DNA of 64,000 bases from Trichoplax sp. H2. Taxonomy: Eukaryota > Placozoa > Uniplacotomia > Trichoplacea. The notes under the pieces were generated by a model that made no database searches, was not told where the DNA came from, and saw only the letters and a program-made list of their open reading frames with translations. The DNA is taken from contig NOWV01000048.1 in assembly GCA_003344405.1 (NCBI GenBank), positions 124,001 through 188,000 on the forward strand. The letters run 5' to 3'. This document shows, in pieces, positions 59,833 to 64,000 of this stretch (its first letter is position 1; the number at the start of each line of letters is the position of its first letter). A program made the position numbers and the translations under genes.

Positions 59833-61470
59833 CATGAAAAGAAAATTGTATACAGTACACCATATTGCACAAGTGTCCCATAGGCTCTGCAAGTGGGACC
59901 GGTAGCACCAAGCGATCCAGTATCGTCGAGTCGGATGACGACGAGGCAAAAGTTAGTCAGGTCTAGGCAAAACATCGTTGTGGCATCAACTCACTGCCAT
60001 TTCTATCCTTACGTAAACAAGTGTAGCCGTAGGCAGGTCTAGCCGTAGCCATATCACCATGAAAAAGAAATTGTAATTGTATACAGTACACCAGGAGCCA
60101 TCGGTGCGATTGCACAAGTGTACACTAGGCTCTGCAAGTGGGACCGATAGCACCAAACGATCCAGTATCGTCGAGTCGGATGACGACGAGGCAAAACACC
60201 GTTGTGGCATCAACAACTCACTGCCATTTCTATCGTAACGTAAACAAGTGTAGCCGTAACCACATCACCATGAAAAGAAAATTGTACAGTATACAGTACA
60301 GTACAGTACTGTACAGTACAGCAAGAGCCATCGGTACGATTGTACAGTACTGTACACTAGGCTCTGGAAATGGGACCGGTACCACCAAACGATCCAGTAT
60401 CATCGAGCAGGATGAGGAAGAGGCAAAACCTCGTCGTGCCATCAACTCATTGCCATTTCTATCCTTATTACGTGCACATCAAGAAAGAAAAAAAAGTTAA
60501 TCAATCAATCAATAACGACCTCATTGTACTGTGCATNNNNNNNNNNNNNNNNNNNNACATCACCATGAAAAGAAAATTGTATACAGTACATCATATTGCA
60601 CAAGTGTACAGTAGGCTCTACAAATGGGACCGATAGCACCAAACGATCCACTATCGTCGAGTCGGATGACGACGAGGCAAAAGTTAGTCAGGTCTAGGCA
60701 AAACATCGTCGTGGCATTAACTCACTGCCATTTCTATCCTAACGTAAACCACATCACCATGAAAAGAAAATTGTATACAGTACATCATATTGCACAAGTG
60801 TACAGTAGGCTCTACAAATGGGACCGATAGCACCAAACGATCCACTATCGTCGAGTCGGATGACGACGAGGCAAAAGTTAGTCAGGTCTAGGCAAAACAT
60901 CGTCGTGGCATTAACTCACTGCCATTTCTATCCTAACGTAAACAAGTGTAGCTGTAGCCACATCACCATGAAAAGAAAATTGTATACAGTACACCATATT
61001 GCACAATGCACAAGTGTACAGTAGGCTCTGCAAATGGGACCGATAGCACCAAACGATCCACTATCGTCGAGTCGGATGACGACGAGGCAAAAGTTAGTCA
61101 GGTCTAGGCAAAACATCGTCGTGGCATCAACTCACTGCCATTTCTATCCTAACGTAAACAAGTGTAGCCGTAGCCACATCACCATGAAAAGAAAGTTGTA
61201 TACTGTACAGTAGAGTACACCAGGAGCTATTGGTACGATTGCACAAGTATACAGTAGGCTCTGCAAATAGGACCGATATCGTCGAGTAGGATGACGACGA
61301 GGCAAAACATCGTCTTGGCATCAACAACTCACTGCCATTTCTAGCCTTACGTAAACAGGTGTAGCCGTAACCACATCACCATGAAAAGGAAATTGTATAC
61401 TGTACAGTACAGCAAGAGCCATCAGTACGATTGTACAAGTGTACACTGTACATTGTGCAGAACAAGCCAG
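59833..61470 (+). repeat. ~200-bp tandem array, eight copies
   Basis: The block CACCATGAAAAGAAAATTGT recurs with its ATG at 59833, 60059, 60269, 60564, 60759, 60968, 61183 and 61381 (spacing 226, 210, 295, 195, 209, 215, 198). Each unit continues with a GTATACAGTACA palindrome, GCACAAGTGTACAGTAGGCT, GGGACCGATAGCACCAAACG, GTCGAGTCGGATGACGACGA, CTCACTGCCATTTCTATCCT and AACGTAAACAAGTGTAGCCG. Copies around 60564 and 60759 are nearly identical, so part of the array is young. Open frames of about 68 codons repeat in it, but unit lengths are not multiples of three and the frame is lost between units. Confidence 0.92.
60537..60556. other. 20-N assembly gap inside the tandem array
   Basis: Twenty consecutive N. 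The bases before it (about 60361-60536) match 61681-61856 far better than they match the array units, while the bases after it resume a normal unit. The true distance across the gap is unknown. Confidence 0.99.
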
Positions 61471-61680
61471 AATTTTACGTTAGCGATATTTAGACGCGCG
61501 GGTTCAATTTATCATAGCGTCTTTTTGGTAAGGGTATAGTCATGACAGCTATTACCATGAAATAGGATAACCTTTACTCTATACCATTACAACAAAAATG
61601 TGAGGAAAATCATTGGAAAATATCCTGATATTACACTTAGAAATCTCAAATGACTTTGCACACACCCTGTACAGTGTACA

Positions 61681-61856
61681 CTAGGCTCTGGAAATGGGAC
61701 CGGTACCACCAAACGATCCAGTATCATCGAGCAGGATGAGGACGAGGCAAAACCTCGTCGTGCCATCAACTCGTTGCCATTTCTATCCTTATTACGTGCA
61801 CATCAAGAAAGGAAAAAAAGTTAATAAATCAATCAATAACGACCTCATTGTACTGT
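61681..61856 (+). repeat. Second copy of the segment that precedes the gap
   Basis: From AGGCTCTGGAAATGGGACCG to AACGACCTCATTGTACTGTG this is nearly identical to 60361-60536, including GTGCACATCAAGAAAG and the (TCAA)n run, with only a handful of substitutions. At 61857 it continues into unique DNA, whereas the other copy runs into the N gap. Confidence 0.9.
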
Positions 61857-64000
61857 GCATTCCAACTCCATCATGTCGTGTATTGTAAGGCACTGCATGG
61901 ATAGCATTATTGTTGGATTGGGAGATGGAAGAAAAGCTTCCGTAGTTGTCTGTTTTGAATTAGCGTCAGGACCTTGCAAGAGAAATGGTCTCTGATGCAT
62001 TGCAGATTCCTTTTTATCCTGTCATGGCAAGACGTCCATTTTGTTGTTCTTCCTCCTACTCTGTACATATACAGTGACTGTCTTCAAATAACGAACCCAC
62101 TCAAGCATACTTTGTCGTGCCTATACAAATGCCTTGATGGTCATGCCAATCACGCGTACATCCGTGCATACTGTAGGACATACTGTCTAGCACTCGTCAA
62201 AATCTCAACCTATCTTGTAGCGATTGATCATCATGCCATGCAAGAGATCATTCCTTGTACGCTAAACCGTGTAGAGCACCCTGTACGCTAATCAAACTAC
62301 TAAAACGAGTGGTCCATTCATCGCGTGATGCACGGGCTGATACTAAATGCTTCCATTTTACTAAGAGTACTGCATACGCTATTTCAACATCAGTGGAAAA
62401 TTGGAAATGACAATGTAACCACTTGGAGATTCCGCCATCAGCCATGGCAACAAATGCCAACAATAGTTGCCCAGTCTAACTTGAATCCATCATGGTGAAT
62501 ACGTGACAATGCACAACTCGTGTGCGATTCCCCCACTACTACGAGTAGTATTGACTAAACAAGCAATCTTCACATCCTTAGTCACAACACCATGACATTT
62601 GAATTCATTTCAAACTGCAAAGTCTATTGAATGCATAGAGGCTTTATGCATGCAGAGGTTATTTTTCTCTTCTTTCAGCTTAATTCCCAATACAAATTCA
62701 AATTACACTTACGATTAGTATTTGCCAATTTGACACTATTCTATGCATAGGCTTCACTAATGTAGAGATTATTTTCTCTTCATTCAGCTTAATTCCCAAT
62801 ACAAATTCAAATTACACTTACGATTAGTATTTGACACTATTCTATGCATAGGCTCAACTAATGTAGAGATTATTTTCTCTTCATTCAGATTAATCCCCAA
62901 TATAAATTCCAATCACATTCTGACGATTAGTATTTACCAATTTTACACTGTAGAAATTATTTTTCTCTTCATTCAACTTAATACCCATTACAAATTCAAA
63001 TTACACTTACGATTAGTATTTGCCAATTTGACACTATTCAATGCATAGGCTCAACTAATGTAGAGATTATTTTCTCTACATTTAATCCCTAATATAAATT
63101 CCAATTATTGGAACAGCGTAGGCCAACAAGGAGTAAAAAGAAGATCAATTTATGAGAGAGTAAGACATTAGAAAAGACAGGCAACATTGAAAAATAGCTA
63201 ATGTAAAAATGAATACACTCGTATAGTAAAATGGGATGAGACTTTATCATCAACATAGATCTCATCGATGATTATACGATACAGTAATGATAGAATGGGC
63301 TATCTTATCCATTCTTGTACACTTAATGTACAGCACTGCTATCAAGTAGAGTAGTATCTAGTAGTTCATAATTGTACAATCCAAGTATAATAGTAGTCTA
63401 GCACTGTATCTTGGTAACTAGCTTGACTGTATTGACAAGTGAAATTTTGAAAAGCCGATAAATTATTCTCCAATTTGAGCGTCTATCGAGTCTATTTCTT
63501 CAATTGCCGGCAAGGGTATTAATAATCCATTACTCAGTTAGGGACTACTCAAGAGAGAAAGCTCTCTGTCTCTTTAGTAGTCTATGACAGTACCGTACTC
63601 GTACATAACTTCTGCATGCAATATTCACTTGCACACACTTGTACAATGTACATGAAGATCTTCCAGTTTATTGAAACGGGCACCCGGGGGCAAAAATTGG
63701 GATGTTGCAATCCCTATTTACAATCAATCAATCATCGATTATTACATAGTACAAGATAGATGCTGTCCGTAGCTATACAATTACAATTCTATACAATACA
63801 AACGAGTTGTAACAAGAGTCTTATTAATTAATTCATTCTATTTGAATAAGAAAGAGATTTTTCTCTTCCCTCTTGTCTATTTTGGACTATTTTTAACCAC
63901 CACAGTCGACTGTACCATACTAGTACGACTGGACGTTAGTAATGGCCATGGATTGCAAGCGATTTGCCACTCCAAGTGGGGCAGATTTTTCCCAGTTACG
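61857..64000. other. Repeat-bearing non-coding end of the window
   Basis: No exon chain or domain was recognised. A 105-codon frame at 61974-62291 and a 71-codon minus-strand frame at 62248-62463 overlap and have no family likeness. A ~100-bp tandem array lies at 62636-63108. The last 900 bp are ordinary AT-rich sequence. Confidence 0.55.
62636..63108 (+). repeat. ~100-bp tandem array, four to five copies
   Basis: The string ACGATTAGTATTT recurs at 62711, 62820, 62923 and 63009 (spacing 109, 103, 86). Each unit contains TTCTATGCATAGGC, TAATGTAGAGATTATTTTCT, CTTCATTCAGCTTAATTCCC and AATACAAATTCAAATTACAC. The third unit is shortened. There is no coding potential. Confidence 0.9.

Noticed and set aside
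60138-61024. Repeated ~68-codon open frames beginning MGPIAPNDP
   Set aside because: They are generated by the ~200-bp tandem array. Unit lengths are not multiples of three, there is no splice context, and the opposite strand is equally open.
61974-62463. 105- and 71-codon frames on opposite strands
   Set aside because: They overlap each other, lack splice context and show no protein family features.

Overview
The window looks like nuclear DNA from an early-branching animal. It is AT-rich, and its genes are split into many short exons with GT-AG introns that are mostly 50-700 bp long. The gene set is animal: an MRL (RIAM/lamellipodin/MIG-10) adaptor, a conventional kinesin heavy chain (KIF5), an MMTAG2 homologue, MMADHC, a membrane-anchored prolyl-4-hydroxylase-like enzyme, and a FAM117/GLCCI1 protein. 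Gene density (six clear genes in 64 kb), base composition and short introns fit a placozoan such as Trichoplax or Hoilungia. That assignment is inference; no rRNA, tRNA or mitochondrial marker is present to fix the taxon. I rebuilt gene models by hand from splice sites and family conservation. Where reading phases close across all exons (KIF5, MMADHC, P4H-like, FAM117, MMTAG2) the models are strong.

Layout. 1-13400: gene-poor, with old dispersed and tandem repeats. 13401-19797 (minus): MRL adaptor, first coding exon not found. 19798-23395: spacer with a TA/CATA microsatellite. 23396-33312 (minus): KIF5, 32 coding exons, predicted 1175 aa. 33313-35779: divergent promoter region between KIF5 and MMTAG2, holding a fold-back element rich in GTAC palindromes. 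35780-39159 (plus): MMTAG2, predicted 289 aa. 39160-45402: mostly non-coding, with a tandem duplication of GTAC-palindrome DNA. 45403-47121 (plus): MMADHC, predicted 301 aa. 47122-49231: spacer. 49232-53576 (plus): type II membrane prolyl-4-hydroxylase-like 2-oxoglutarate/Fe(II) oxygenase, predicted 451 aa, with a seven-copy degenerate repeat array in intron 1. 53577-55264: spacer. 55265-58968 (minus): FAM117/GLCCI1, predicted 340 aa. 58969-64000: repeat-rich, with a ~200-bp tandem array (eight copies) containing a 20-N assembly gap, and a second ~100-bp array near 62.6-63.1 kb.

The genes are ordinary housekeeping or signalling genes and do not form a functional cluster. MRL proteins link Ras/Rap GTPases and talin to actin. 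KIF5 moves cargo on microtubules. MMADHC routes cobalamin. The P4H-like enzyme probably acts in the secretory pathway. The less explained content is in the non-coding DNA: at least three loci share GTAC-palindrome sequence (34.3-35.6, 40.5-41.0 and 59.5-61.5 kb), partly as fold-back and partly as tandem copies, and look like one dispersed element family. I found no convincing new multi-gene system.
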